Source: Lyophyllum atratum | Lineage: Eukaryota > Basidiomycota > Agaricomycetes > Agaricales > Lyophyllaceae | NCBI GenBank assembly: GCA_014905825.1 | Contig: JACGCN010000027.1 | Span: 620,001 to 684,000, forward strand | Reading direction: 5' to 3' | DNA length: 64,000 nucleotides | Shown here: positions 11,901-19,843 of the stretch, one piece after another | How positions within the stretch are numbered: the stretch's first letter is position 1 | Layout of the letters: each line of letters begins with the position of its first letter | The notes under the pieces: model-generated | The model's input: only the letters and a program-made list of their open reading frames with translations | What the model was told of the DNA's origin: nothing | The model's database searches: none | Position numbers and translations under genes: made by a program

Positions 11901-12026
11901 CGTATCCGAAAAACTTTTTTCATCCTCGGAAATTTTCTGGTCAGCAATTTTTCCGGAAACTGTTTGCTTACCGGGCGCGGCTACCATGCCAGTGGAACCG
12001 CGAGTCCGAAGATTGTAACGAGACAT
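2946..12026 (-). CDS. Gag-Pol polyprotein with chromodomain and C-terminal extension
   Basis: One 3026-residue frame without a gag-pol frameshift. In order, approximate residues: low-complexity N-terminus; retrotransposon gag (435-600); Gly/Arg-rich stretch; CCHC knuckle CFRCHETGHLSRNC (about 720); a 600-residue spacer containing three copies of a [E/A]WYAQ/R motif (about 870, 1075, 1170) and an acidic LPDLQS repeat (about 1240-1330); aspartic protease ALLDSGS (about 1433); reverse transcriptase with YLDDIV (about 1755); RNase H starting VTDG (about 1900); integrase with H/C zinc region (2245-2285) and DDE core including VDFVGPL and SAYHPETDG (about 2310-2415); chromodomain with WLPFYQIEHL (about 2610-2650); and an unrelated extension of about 350 residues. 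The gene is intact. The chromodomain probably guides insertion to particular chromatin; that is family knowledge, not shown here. Confidence 0.95.
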   Translation of the reverse strand: MSRYNLRTRGSTGMVAAPGKQTVSGKIADQKISEDEKSFSDTSARSHRDVVISRSPSAASQRDNSNTPAQNGTTFSQNGSGKSQNKIFYSKNDSEEDGRPWTEVKSRRTRSLESLRKSRTGLRADPIVDKKGFPTEQDTVIAAAEKSLTADQQNLISKRYANIQSTPVARDSELEAGPSKEKGIDPRNWGAAGISPDELTVEAQTRAIQAWADERAAKEADRRGKVARAQVESVNSKPVADVKPTTRYRATVEEVPDEEAPAVRMPSVTTAVKTVKNPVRGDRLPTPMSETVAKQVAETVGVSKRTKTRRASKVANITPLSQIAPGSYLGKALGAVRRADSKVPTSKRGGGPPSSSSSSSSSSSRSSSPGDRAGAGRGHDMSSASSSSSKSSSSPSSSSSSGNNHRRHQRSRTSHRRRHGSRRRKFHSTLKPVPPREYDGAADGRAFHRFVTEGTDYVVTGKVSRKRRVFVLSYYLKGRAYDFYTQKVASTSQEWDLQRFFNEMFNYCFPINFRMKQREKLRKSFQNDKSVSEFVYELEELYNMIGVVDERERVIKLWNSLKTIIQQGLWREGLNPEVSTWDEVRDTAQVIEIAESVVEGKGLRRGGQGSNGGRGSGGGGPSGGGGNPGGGMHSSSGNSRSRRGFGGGGRGSGFSDDRPQRNDQRSNGDRKQGQFTLQGSRRENGRSGQASSSRTAGGRPVRHEHQNSLSKEERNKLLAEGKCFRCHETGHLSRNCPSGNSVKSSRGGPPGLSSHNVELDFEDPERLRELAEATQTLDSIHLGTMTLGEAVLMPRTPWRKQVGDLAAKRAMDMLEAMRPYPFDDEDEHGVAAVQRRFFVFQIDGGRHVVSDCAIHIVEPEVIDTCLLFEENFNLPEWYAQQRAFAFDAVLPPGNRWAAGPLMGDVLRIGAQIVVREGHDLYPAGSRGAITDWYVESDADAGGYTVGNRTTECKYYVTRAQLLEETFDIVRWLREQLRQGEEIAEWVGHQPCRDGCPTCLPEGRVARGRGDAPIGDPFARAATRLLTALQPYPGDTEIPRANRFAVSRSSRTHYVIMDRSVPQVYYAPADIIHDPSFHLGEWYARRRALETGSDSLSIHQFRGPRIMDFLGDWVTDELGRGTPYSADHVFFANRNRVRFVFEATKSSNEGLVILDQLRNLEVFVPMDLLRHFLFDLQAWYAQRMRDMGINGSFMEDDDDSSPSEDGDTPGEGAGGPDDGGADGVTSKMNEMSLHPSGDHDMRDEDRMPDLQPQSDSGVGDEDSMPELESVSDSGASSDDDSLPDLQSVADSSTSSDDDGSLPDLQSISDSSDSSDDDSLPDLQSVSDSGTAQSTEKSYHTCTSSAEGSSGLFEGPRQAVPAARKVAAVDQWLEHMVHDPGLQKHDQHLEVNGVQVPKGTYEGLQRSAAVPKDATRIVPKPVVVVVMVNGHPARALLDSGSLGDFMSSTLADQLKVRRIELVKPLSLLLAVQGSRSKVNLGTKVNIKYQKINEERYFDIANLSSYDLILGTPWMYQHSATIGLNPARVVIGSDESKPLAGEGVSKISSRAVEAYEDRLERARRELVDYAEPLCKDAGSTGLPPLRVINHQIPLIDERKIYPWRPSKCPEAFRPQWAAKRDAYLKSGRWKVTSTGNTVPMLFIAKPGRKKGDVPELRTPIDLRERNKNTVKLSAPLPDIEGILRRVSKAKYKSLMDGKDAYEQIRITPEHVPRSTFTTPDGNMVSEVIMIGDCNGPATYQAVMNHYFGPYIGRFMDVYLDDIVIYSQTLEDHVKHVKLVVDILQRERFYLSKHKLHFLQDDLKLLGRIIGKDGIKMDPAKVDSVLAWKTPTNRDLLRGFLGSVGYLADDLAAVRVPMGILHGLTGDTVPFRWEYTHQRAFEDIKRIVHEGRNHKRVPLTYGPGAEPVFLVTDGCATGIAGLVCQGKDWQSGKVAAFFSAKLTSAQRNYPVHEIEMLAGVEAMLRHGDILQGTHFQWITDHKGLIHILNQKNLSGRQARWMEKLGEFDFEVVYVPGVDNVLADSLSRIYSNDAPGTVRARSEYTYHDVINYDVPVDYGITMPLLAGIEAEAAVPKRRARKVLPGAETGRPETSREFASRMKGHVALKPPAPPNGQLPETSADFAARMKSKRFVMKGPQPDRRAEAVAEPGPADIEPEPHVQISPAEPGSLLNVLAGVQGGIDLLTLLRGMYGADQSYKPIVDNPKHYRNFEVLDKLIYIRLKDRKLLCIPRIFHRGRNIREIVIAEAHSLLAHLGASKTLAYLRDHVWWKEMATDVAAYCNTCQTCKRSKPSNQKPYGLLNPLKVPSQPWEAIGVDFVGPLPESKNRDGSFNSLTVVIDLLTAMVHLIPSRIDYKAREIAELMFENVYKLHGLPKAIISDRDVLFTSAFWARLHELVGTELRMSSAYHPETDGSTERANRTVTQMLRQCIDQKQKNWVAKIPAIEFAINSARSSTTGYAPFFLNTGRMPRSMIWDSAKQSEFPGIRNFALARKQAVMAAHDSILSARVKQVRDANRKRRMVPFEEGDFVYISTKNISFAKGLARKLIPKYIGPYKLLKDFKNQSFRVDLPAHLKQRGVHDVFHASLMRIHVPNDDRLFPGRLDTQLGNADGTESEWAVERIIGHAGSKEDAVFEILWKTGDVTWLPFYQIEHLNALGPYLELLGVDKISDLPKGKSEPPRDDPQIFVGNLKYGMGSPYKSPGTRRRSSLVSTTPCPRCFTCLHPPAPCPFAIATTHPRNTPITHPSPKPRYIPLSLRALMNHPNLRRVNAGYFTFKDSSKPNSPVLGFHAGQIRSYLVHDKNLRAGKSPSTIPFGYDAWRVMFNAAPGVVEKFAYRLPNGKIEKSGKACNLDEFRVADEEIIDVESLKSKGVLLDAERQKLWNDFLFKEALRGQRGAEFGKRRREEKGEYAEERGAQKVRKLDGQRERTSEGDGDVEMEDDYLRVPVDADWEALTLGTGHNVEGASGSQAGGSRGVEGSVSGSGTSGSGSSSGEESGASKSSRGVPTSAIPAAQLPKFNKKTAVDAGNKD

Positions 12027-12192
12027 GATGAATAGAGGTTGAGTTCGAGTTGAGAGAATAAAGCCGAGTCGAGATTGTCGCCTAGCACGGGTAGTCTCGG
12101 TTGATCAGACCGAGGGGTTCCAGAGACAAGACGACGAGAGAATAAGCGAGTTAGAGTAAGAGCAGATAGAACGACTTGTTGAGTCAAAAATA

Positions 12193-12457
12193 TGTGAGGG
12201 AAGCGTGACCAAGAGGTAACGGTTCAATCACAAGTTGGTAGAGATCACGCGAAAGACTGGGATAAGTGTTCGGATTTCTCTAAGGCTAGGATACAAGTTC
12301 TGCTCGTACTTATACCTAGCCGGTCATCTAAAAATAGTTATCTAAAAAGACGGAAAGAAAAGGTAAAAGAAAATAAGTAGGGTGCACTCGAGGTGCTTTT
12401 GGTTTAGCCGATACAACGAGAGGGAAAAAGTAACGTCACGGTAACGCGATCCTCACA
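12193..12457 (-). repeat. 5' LTR of the Ty3/gypsy element
   Basis: 265-bp copy matching 2651-2915. Followed by CGTGC, completing the 5-bp target duplication. It would carry the promoter for minus-strand transcription into gag-pol, whose ATG lies about 170 bp downstream. Confidence 0.97.
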
Positions 12458-12462
12458 CGTGC
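12458..12462. repeat. Target-site duplication CGTGC, right copy
   Basis: Matches 2646-2650 exactly. Confidence 0.95.
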
Positions 12463-13174
12463 ATAGCTTTTGCTTCAACCTCAACCTCCGACTCCCACCA
12501 CCACAATGAGCAGTGGCAGAACCCTGAAAACGACAGCGACGGGGTTCCCTAACTGTGAGTAATGGCTGGTAGTGGCGGCGGGCTTCTTGTGGCTAATCAC
12601 CATAGTCACAGGAATTCTTCTCAACGGCATTACTAGTTTCTAGAAGGGTGAACTTCTTTTCAGTATAAAGTCGTCCTGCCGATTTTGTATGCCGCTACAA
12701 GTCATCTTTGACTGGAGAAAAAATTGTCAAGAGGCGTCATACGCAACCCGTTTTCTGACACTGCTGGAATGCAGATAATGACATTGATCATTATGGCACC
12801 TCCGGAGTCGTGTTCAGATTCTCCGATCAGCCTGGGCTTGTGAGCTAGTGAGCGACCTCCAGCGACATCGTAATTTACATAAGGTACGTAGAATACCAAT
12901 ACCAATACGATAATTCGCCCTCACCTTATCCCACAGGAATACGCACTCCGCACAAGCCAAAGCCTGGTTCACCTGCGCTGCTTGCGCTGAACCGAATAAC
13001 GGATCAGGCCTGCATACGGCACAAGTGGCTACAGCCTCCACTTCAAATTGATGACGCTTCAACAGGCAGATCAAGCACCCCCTGGAAACCAAAAAATTGT
13101 CAGCCCAGCGTGAGGTAGATATGTACAGAAAATTCTATAAAGCTGACCCCGCCGCAGCGCAGAATAACCCGACC
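12463..13174. other. Intergenic, possibly a decayed or tiny gene
   Basis: Right flank of the retrotransposon and upstream region of the P450. A minus-strand frame at 12814-13092 begins MVSRGCLICLLKR and contains four CxxC-like cysteines, but no family is recognised and the downstream splice is uncertain. I do not call it a gene. Confidence 0.3.
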
Positions 13175-15504
13175 ATGACTTCTCTTCCCATGCCCTTCAC
13201 TACGAACCCCAAGCTCTACGGTTTCTTTTTGCTCGCTCTTGCAATAACCTTCATCTTATATAAGAGCCGCAGAGATCGAAGCCGCACTAATGCTCGTGGT
13301 CTTCCATACCCGCCCGGACCGCGTGCCCTCCCGTTCGTTGGTAACCTTTTCGACCTCGCGCGTGAAGACGAGATTGCGGCGTACCTTCGGCTATATAAAA
13401 AATACGGTTCAGTGTTCAGATACTATATGTCAGCTGGGACGAGTCACTCATAATAGTGAATCCTTCAGGGGACCTTGTGTTCTTTAATGTTCTGGGAAAG
13501 AAAGTTCTATTCGTCAACAGCTTTCAATCAGCGAATGAGCTTTTTGAGAAACGGTCCGTGAATTATTCAGACCGTAACCATTCACCTATGCTCCACGAGC
13601 TGTAAGTCTCTCCGTTCAAAGTATCGCCGTTGTTAATCACGTCTTACAATGTGCACATAGGATGGGTTGGGACTGGACATTCGGTCATATGCCTTACGGT
13701 ATGTCCCTGCCCTATTACTTGTACTTCGCTGTTCACTGGGAAAACTGCAAACAGGCGAGCGCTGGAAGGCCCACCGTCGTATGTTCCATCGCCAATTTCA
13801 GCAGTCAGTCGCTCCCGTTCACTGGCCCGTCCAGCGCAAAGAGGCTCATGCCCTTATGCGTCGTCTTCTCGATTCTCCCGGTGACTTAATAGAGCATCTC
13901 CGGCAGTGAGTGCCCACCTTCATTAATTCTATGACGCAGCCTCTTATGTCTGTTGAAGCAACTCAGCGAGTGTCATAATGAATGTAACATATGGAATAAA
14001 CATTGCACCAAAGGGTGACCGATACATCACGATCGCCGAGAAAGCCCTTGGGGGTATGGCAGAGGCTGCTAACCCAGGAGCATTTCTCGTGGACTTGATG
14101 CCCTTCCGTAAGTGCTGCCATAACATTTTAGCGAAGATTTGATACCGACCTCTCTATAGTAAAGCATATCCCGTAAGCTCGTCTTCACTTTAAACTGACC
14201 ACTTAGTCTCATGTTTGGTCAGGGAGTGGGTCCCGGGTGCTGGCTTCCAGCGTAAGGCGCGCGAATGGAAAGAGGCTGTATATGAGATGAGAGACGCACC
14301 GTTCGAAGCAGTGATGCATGCAATAGTAAGTGCTGTCTGAAGGACATGTTGATCGCAACGACGAAACACCCGATCAGAAGGCAGGTACAGCGTCTCCAAG
14401 CTTTGTATCAAATCTAGTGGCCGACCTTGAGACTGAGTCCAAGGACCACCTTGGAAAGAACATCGAGCTCGTCAAGGCATGCGCTGGAATGGCTTACGCA
14501 GGTATGCACGCCGATGGGCTGCTCACATGTGTTCTACATCAAATAATCTAACCGTGGCGCGCAGGTGGAACAGAGAGTGTACGTTTACCTTGGTGTTCTA
14601 TGAATTGTAATGCTGATGACTTTGCCAATCTACAGACTTTATCTGCCTTGTCCTCGTTTGTTCTAGCCGTTATAATTCATCCGGAAGTACAAACCAAAGG
14701 ACAAGCAGAACTTGACAGTGTCCTCGGCCATTCACGCCTTCCAGATTTTTCCGACCGAAAGTCCTTGCCATACATCAGTGCTATTGTCAAAGAAGTTCTC
14801 AGGTACGTAGACGGTTTCAACAGCTTCGTATCCAACGTTGCCCATCAGCTTCATTTCCCTAGGTGGAGTCCAGTTGCGCCACTCGGTCTGTTAGGCTGAC
14901 TACCTATGCCCCCTTACGTTCTGACGTTTGCATCTCAGGCCTACCGCACATGGTTACGAACGATGATGAATACAAAGGATTTTTTATACCTGCGGGCACT
15001 AGCATTGTAGGCAATACATGGTAAGTTGATACAAAATAAAACGTCAGCTTTGAATATTGAAACATCACTGTCAGGGCGATCCTCCACGACCCCGACACAT
15101 TCCCAGACCCCAGCGTCTTCAACCCCGAGCGATTCCTTGTGCCTAGCTACGACGAAAGTCATAGTCCGGATCTCTCCCCACTCGATCCGCTCTCGGTAAC
15201 ATTCGGCTACGGACGTCGTATATGTCCTGGTCGGTACATGGCCGAAGCACAACTCTGGATATCCATTGCATGTATGCTGGCGCTATTCGACATCAGCTGT
15301 GACATGGACGACATGGGACGACCCTTCAAGCCAGAGCCGGCGTTCACAAGTGGATTGATACGGTGCGGAATAAATTGGGGTACTACAGTGGTGGTAGAAA
15401 CTGATTCTGTTCGCTTCAGACACCCTTTGCCCTTCAAATTTAACATTAGGCCTCGCGGGGAATATGCTATAACCTTGATTGAGCAGACCGCCGAAAGTGA
15501 TTGA
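13175..15504 (+). CDS. Cytochrome P450 monooxygenase, 13 exons
   Basis: Microsomal haem-thiolate monooxygenase. Exons read as 13175-13406, 13469-13601, 13661-13698, 13755-13905, 13971-14107, 14160-14172, 14223-14325, 14378-14501, 14565-14578, 14636-14802, 14863-14885, 14939-15020 and 15075-15504. They sum to 1647 nt, or 548 residues, the usual P450 length. Residues 8-28 form a membrane anchor, followed by the proline-rich hinge LPYPPGPRALPFVGN. Visible motifs: oxygen-binding helix AGGTES, K-helix EVLR, NPERF, and the haem loop FGYGRRICPGR with its cysteine ligand. Similarity is to the O-methylsterigmatocystin-oxidoreductase-like group expanded in Agaricomycetes; substrate unknown. Two exons are only 13 and 14 nt. 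In-frame ATGs at 13097 and 13121 would add a hydrophilic leader before the anchor, so 13175 is preferred. The exon-5 acceptor at 13970 is the least certain border. Confidence 0.92.
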
Positions 15505-16838
15505 GGTTGCTCCTGATCCCAACAAACGTTGGATCTCCTTTCTGCAATGTACGTTTCTTTTCCCGCTCCCTATGATATATCTTATTTAATTGTGACCCTG
15601 CCAGAGATCCATCAAACAATTCCCCTTGTGCTCTCCGCAGCTATATGCAGAAGCTATTCTATCATCCTAATAATAATAATAACTGTGTGAGTCCCCAACC
15701 CATACCAGGTCACTCATAACCTGTGTCACGATACGGTGGAACACGAGCCGTTCAACTCCTCATCTGCAGAGGTGTACATAGAATATGTTGGATGTTGGAT
15801 GTTACCGTGATTCTCAGGGCGAAGTGATTCAGCGACACGCCCACGCGGATGTTCACTGACAGTGGACTATCCCCAGAGATCCCTAGGGACCTCATACTCG
15901 ATTCTTATTCCTCCTCTGCTCTGCTGGCGTGGTCTTTGTGTCTGGAGGCTGCCGGAAAGCATACTACTAATGCACCATGGGAGGTCACATATGGTCAACT
16001 AGGTATGCTCAGCCTCTGCAGTGCGAGGCACATGGGCGTGTGAGCTCGTAAAACATCTCGAGCCCGTCGGCGGGTTCTGTACTGCGTAAGAAGGCGTAAC
16101 TCGGAGTATCTAAGATCTGTAAGAAACGCTGTCCAATCAGCGCCAGTGTCGCTGTTCTTGAATCGTATCCTTCGATCACACCAACCGCGCCACCCTTTAC
16201 TCCGAAACTCCACACGCACCTTCCTACGACCCCCCGCCTGCTAAGTACAGTCCAATTTGCGCGTTGAGGGCGATCTCGTCGCCATTGCCGACGCCGGAGG
16301 GACTCGGGCGAATCAGAGCCTCCGTCTGTACGCAGTTGAGCTTGGGCAAGGCCTCTCCGCGTACCGGTGGATCGTCCGGGGTCGGGCACACAGCCCTCCT
16401 TCACCTCTCGGCCCCAAACTCCAACATCGCCGGATTCTCAACCCATTGCTCGTAGCTCGCCCGCAGGAACTCCGCCTGCCCCGCACGAATAGCAGAGACA
16501 CCATAGGCGGAGCGAGCTGCGCTCGCCGGACTTGCAGACGAGCTGGGGCTCGCCTCTGCCTTCTCCTGCGCATACATCCACCCCGCGCTCCCGTCCCTGC
16601 GTCCACCATCGCACCGAAGGCGTCGACCACGCTACGCTGCTTCCATCGTCTGCATCGAACGAACACGGCGTACACATGCACGGGGCAAGGGCTCCAGCGG
16701 TGGAGGGGGATGCCCGCAAGCCCGGCGCGGCCGGAACGAGGGAGGATGCAGGCGCCGCGCCGCCTGCGATGCGGCAGTGGATAGAGGAGGTCGGGAGGAA
16801 GGAGTCCGCGCGCAGGTGCATGAGAGTATTGTGCAGGT

Positions 16839-16870
<32 letters not shown>

Positions 16871-17122
16871 GGAGTGGGAGGAAGCGGAGGGGCGTGGGGA
16901 GGGATTGTTGTGGAGATCGATGAGGATGAACAGGAGGTGAGGAATAGGTTACCCCCAAGCTCCTCGTGTGCATATGATCCTCCATATTATACATCTTCAT
17001 TTTGTACACTCTTGCGTACGATTTTTGTCATTAGAGTTCAGAATTGACGAAGTGGAAACTTCATCGACCGAAATGGTATTCAAAAGTCAAGCGGTATACA
17101 ATATTAAACTAGATGTGCTACA
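15505..17122. other. GC-rich region with decayed coding-like segments
   Basis: No complete gene found. On the minus strand, about 16425-16620, one frame reads protein-like (GWMYAQEKAEA, then EFLRASYEQWVENPAM) but meets an in-frame TGA after GAER. Just beyond it the same frame reads sensibly again (PTPDDPPVRGEALPKLNCV, about 16260-16410) before a TAG. This could be a pseudogene or an unresolved intron. A hexamer run of (GGAGCA) units lies near 16841-16870. The family is unknown. Confidence 0.3.
16841..16870. repeat. Hexanucleotide microsatellite (GGAGCA)n
   Basis: About five perfect tandem copies of GGAGCA. In the plus frame this would encode alternating Ser/Arg; no gene is supported there. 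Confidence 0.8.
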
Positions 17123-18394
17123 CTAAACGATGCTCTTAAGCACTGGCTCTTCTCCGGTGAGATAAGTATAGATCTCGGTCAGTACGTCTCGCTGTTTGTT
17201 AGGCAGGTCAGAGCGCAGAACGGCAACACCGAGATCTTCGGGGCTCGCGTCGTGTGCAGCAGAGTTGCCTTGGTCTCGAACCGACCCCCCCAAAAAAATC
17301 ATACGAAGGGCCGGATCCGACAGCGACAGCGGAGGGGGGGTGAGAGTTTTGAGTTTGTCTTTAGCAGCCTCGAGAAGGGCTTCCGGATCTGGATAATCGC
17401 TTCGGCTGAGGTTACACTCGTCCAGGAGTTTGTCCCGAGCTTTGTCAAGAACGACCCGTTGATGAAGCGGGTGGACGATCTATATTGAACGTGTAAGTAT
17501 AACGGAGGGAGCAAACCGACTTGTAACGCACGTTCTCGAGGTGCTCCACCCTGGCTATCAAAGTACGATTGTCCGCCTTCAAAGCACGAACTTCCGCCTT
17601 CAACGTACTAACCTCCGCCTTCAACGTACGAACTTCCGCCTTCAAAGTCTCGGTTCCCGCCTTCAAAGTCTCGGTTCCCGCCTTCAAAGTCTCGGTTCCC
17701 GCCTTCAAAGTCTCGTTATCCGTCTTCAAAATACCATACTCTTCTTCAATTCGCATGACCCTCTGAGAAATCTTCGCGACCTCTGCGAGAACGTCAGCGA
17801 TTGTTGGGCTGTCCTTGGCTGGCTGGTGAGCTTGGCCTGCGGTCTCCTGCGGTAAGAAATCATGCACGCGAGATAGGATTGGGGCTATGTACTTGTCTTC
17901 TTCTCGTTCGCCTTCTTTCTAGCCGACCTGCTAAGCTGAGCCGTCGAAGCGACCTGAGTCGGGGAAACCGCATTGATCTTGTCCGTGAGAACGAGATTCT
18001 CTTGGAGTGCCTTCCTCATCTTTGTCGCAAGATCTTCGAATAAAGACGGGTTGGTATCGTTGAGCCTGTACAGCAGAATGACCGTGTTTGATTCCTGGTC
18101 GGGCGCTCGTGATGGAAGAATGAGTATATCAGATTCGAAAGGAAGTGCAGAGATGGACAAGTTGTTGATACCGGGCTCCTTCCCCAAGACCTGGTGAAAC
18201 TGAGCTTTGATGGCGTCCAAGCAGATGTTTGAGGCGACGTGGACCGCTGTCGGTCCTGGGAAATTTTCTGTGTGTGAGAAGATTGGGACCGCCAAGACCC
18301 CGTAGACGGCGATCTGATCTATCCGAGCCTCATCCACCTGCGCTGCCGCATCCTGGATATCTTCTCGGTGTTTTACAGAGGACGATCCTGCCAT
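17123..18394 (-). CDS. Conserved fungal coiled-coil protein of unknown function
   Basis: Three exons on the minus strand: 17893-18394, 17532-17836 and 17123-17479, with introns of 56 and 52 nt. The sum is 1164 nt (387 residues). Residues 1-165 (MAGSSSVKHREDI...) form an unrecognised domain with alternating hydrophobic segments. Residues about 190-275 are a long coiled coil built on heptads such as TETLKAG. The C-terminus (about 280-387) includes MIFLGGSVRDQGN followed by SAAHDASPEDL, a pattern I recall from many agaricomycete hypothetical proteins. Four identical 21-nt units at 17638-17724 each encode one heptad. Alternatively two genes are possible (17885-18394, and 17123-17867 starting MHDFLPQETAG); the one-gene model is preferred because the intron joins them in frame. 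Confidence 0.65.
17570..17725 (-). repeat. 21-nt minisatellite encoding coiled-coil heptads
   Basis: Four perfect 21-bp units (cttcaaagtctcggttcccg plus c) followed by three or four diverged units of the same length. On the minus strand each unit is exactly one TETLKAG or TLKAEVR heptad, so unit gain or loss lengthens the coil without breaking register. Confidence 0.9.
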
Positions 18395-18740
18395 ATCGTG
18401 GAAGTATGAAGCACTCCTGCGTAGCCTTGCTCTTTTGGGATAGAAACGTGGCAGCTGCGTGCTCGAACCTCGAGGCGATGTTCGCATTTGGGTTCATCAG
18501 TGTGACTGAATCAAGTCCGAAATAAACGAATTGCCTCCGCCGTCTTCATCCAGTCCATCGAGCGAGCATCTATGGCGTACCTAAACTCCCACATCCTCTT
18601 CCAAACTTTCTACATCGACACGGATGTCATCTTCAGCGCAAGGATATAGTCTCCACGTCGCGTCTCGCCGTCTTTAGGTGGAGTGCCGTTGAGAGAGATA
18701 CACTTGGCGAGCGGAGACGAGCTTCTCATCCCCTCACTCT
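18395..18740. other. Intergenic between divergent genes
   Basis: Shared upstream region of the minus-strand coiled-coil gene and the plus-strand secreted protein. Minus-strand frames continue to 18487 in the coiled-coil frame, so that gene could start further upstream (MRTSPRGSSTQ), but MAGSSSVKH is the more typical start. Confidence 0.4.
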
Positions 18741-18750
18741 TTATATAACT
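18741..18750 (+). promoter_or_regulatory. TATA-type promoter of the small secreted protein gene
   Basis: TTATATAACT lies 45-54 bp before the ATG at 18795, close to typical TATA spacing for a short leader. Confidence 0.45.
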
Positions 18751-18794
18751 AGCGCGTGTTGGTGTTGAGACTATCCTCACCGTCCCACTCTCAC

Positions 18795-19205
18795 ATGTCC
18801 CGAACGATGCTGTTTGGATTGTGTGCTCTCGTATCTCTGTTTGTCAGCGCCGGTGCAGTACCTGCTGCTACCACCGCGCAGACCCAATGCGCGACGTGCC
18901 CCTCTACAGACCTTGGAGGGAATGTGGTCGTGGCTGATAGCGGTGGCACATTTGGAGTCCCCAAGTTTTGCGGGTAAGTTGGGCTTTACTCGAAGCGCAC
19001 TTACATGGTCCTAATCCGTTATCAGGTACTCCTCCAAAGTAACGAATCCCATCAGTCCCAAGGTCTTTTGCTTCTACAACGTGCGTACCCGTTTTATGGC
19101 ATTAAGTTGAGCAGGGTCTTATACACGTCGTAGAACAATGCGGGAGCAGTGTTGGCTACTTCTAACCCTCTATGCCCACCAATCACTTCATTAGCCTCGT
19201 GCTAG
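18795..19205 (+). CDS. Small secreted cysteine-rich protein
   Basis: Three exons (18795-18973, 19026-19080, 19134-19205) total 306 nt, 101 residues. A signal peptide spans about residues 1-22 (MLFGLCALVSLFVSAGAV). The mature part of about 79 residues has six cysteines, as CATC, FCG, VFCFY, LCPP and the terminal SC. No known domain is recognised. Size, export signal and cysteine content fit an effector-like or cell-surface small secreted protein; function unknown. Confidence 0.7.
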
Positions 19206-19843
19206 TAGTGAGCTGATTCTTGATGCTTTTCCCTTGAATGGCGATGACGAACCTTCGATCAGACTGACGGTCCTCGTCCAGATTCGCCTCGCTGGTTGAA
19301 GAGGTCGATCTGACGAGATTTGGTTTGGTGTAAGTGAATTAGTTATGGGGGGAGATCCTGGTCTGGTCTACATCTTCGATACCTCAATGGAAAGTCTCCT
19401 GGATCGTCACTCGACGCGCGCCTTGTCAGGGCATCTAAGTTATTCAGTGCAGGAGAGTTGAAGGCTGGTAATTGTGGAGCGATCATGCGTCACAGCGATG
19501 GCGCATGGACACCACTTCTGAACAGACCCTCGCGCGTCGCAAGAGCGACCAAGAGAAGGTCATTTGGCAGAGAGTTTGTCACCTGATGCTCTCTGGGCTG
19601 TCTTCGTTACTTACACGGATTGAGCACACGCAGTGCTTGAGCCAGCGGGGTATATCATAAGCCACGGATACGATGGCCGAAGGAGACGCTTCGAATAGAA
19701 GGAATACCTCATGATTCCCCAATGGATGAAGAACACCTAGGGTCAAGTTGTTCAGATAAACAAATCGAAGGTATAATACTGGCACCTGTCAAACTTCTGG
19801 TTAGCGAGAGTATCGAGGTCGATAGTTTATACTTACGATGTAT
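19206..19843. other. Intergenic, no supported gene
   Basis: Between the secreted protein and the convergent EthD-like gene. Short open frames only, no domain seen. Confidence 0.45.

Larger units (their letters stand above)
2651..12457 (-). mobile_element. Complete Ty3/gypsy LTR retrotransposon (chromovirus type), 9807 bp
   Basis: Bounded by two direct 265-bp LTRs (2651-2915 and 12193-12457) that I read as identical. Each begins TGTGAGG and ends CCTCACA, a perfect 7-bp inverted repeat. The element is flanked by the 5-bp duplication CGTGC at 2646-2650 and 12458-12462. It carries one uninterrupted gag-pol frame on the minus strand. Identical LTRs, an exact target duplication and an open 3026-codon frame indicate very recent, possibly ongoing, transposition. 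The order protease, RT, RNase H, integrase, chromodomain places it in Ty3/gypsy. The base after the 5' LTR in element orientation reads TATTTTTGACTC rather than the TGG expected for a tRNA 3'-end primer site. Confidence 0.97.

Noticed and set aside
12814..13092. Cysteine-rich 92-residue minus-strand frame
   Set aside because: No family recognised, extends into what looks like an intron or noise; promoter side of the P450.
16438..17047. Overlapping 120-175-residue frames on both strands
   Set aside because: GC-rich sequence keeps several frames open at once; none shows a family signature.
17445..17867. Stand-alone coiled-coil gene starting MHDFLPQETAG
   Set aside because: Its start lies within a 56-nt intron of a larger in-phase model, and its end reads through another intron.
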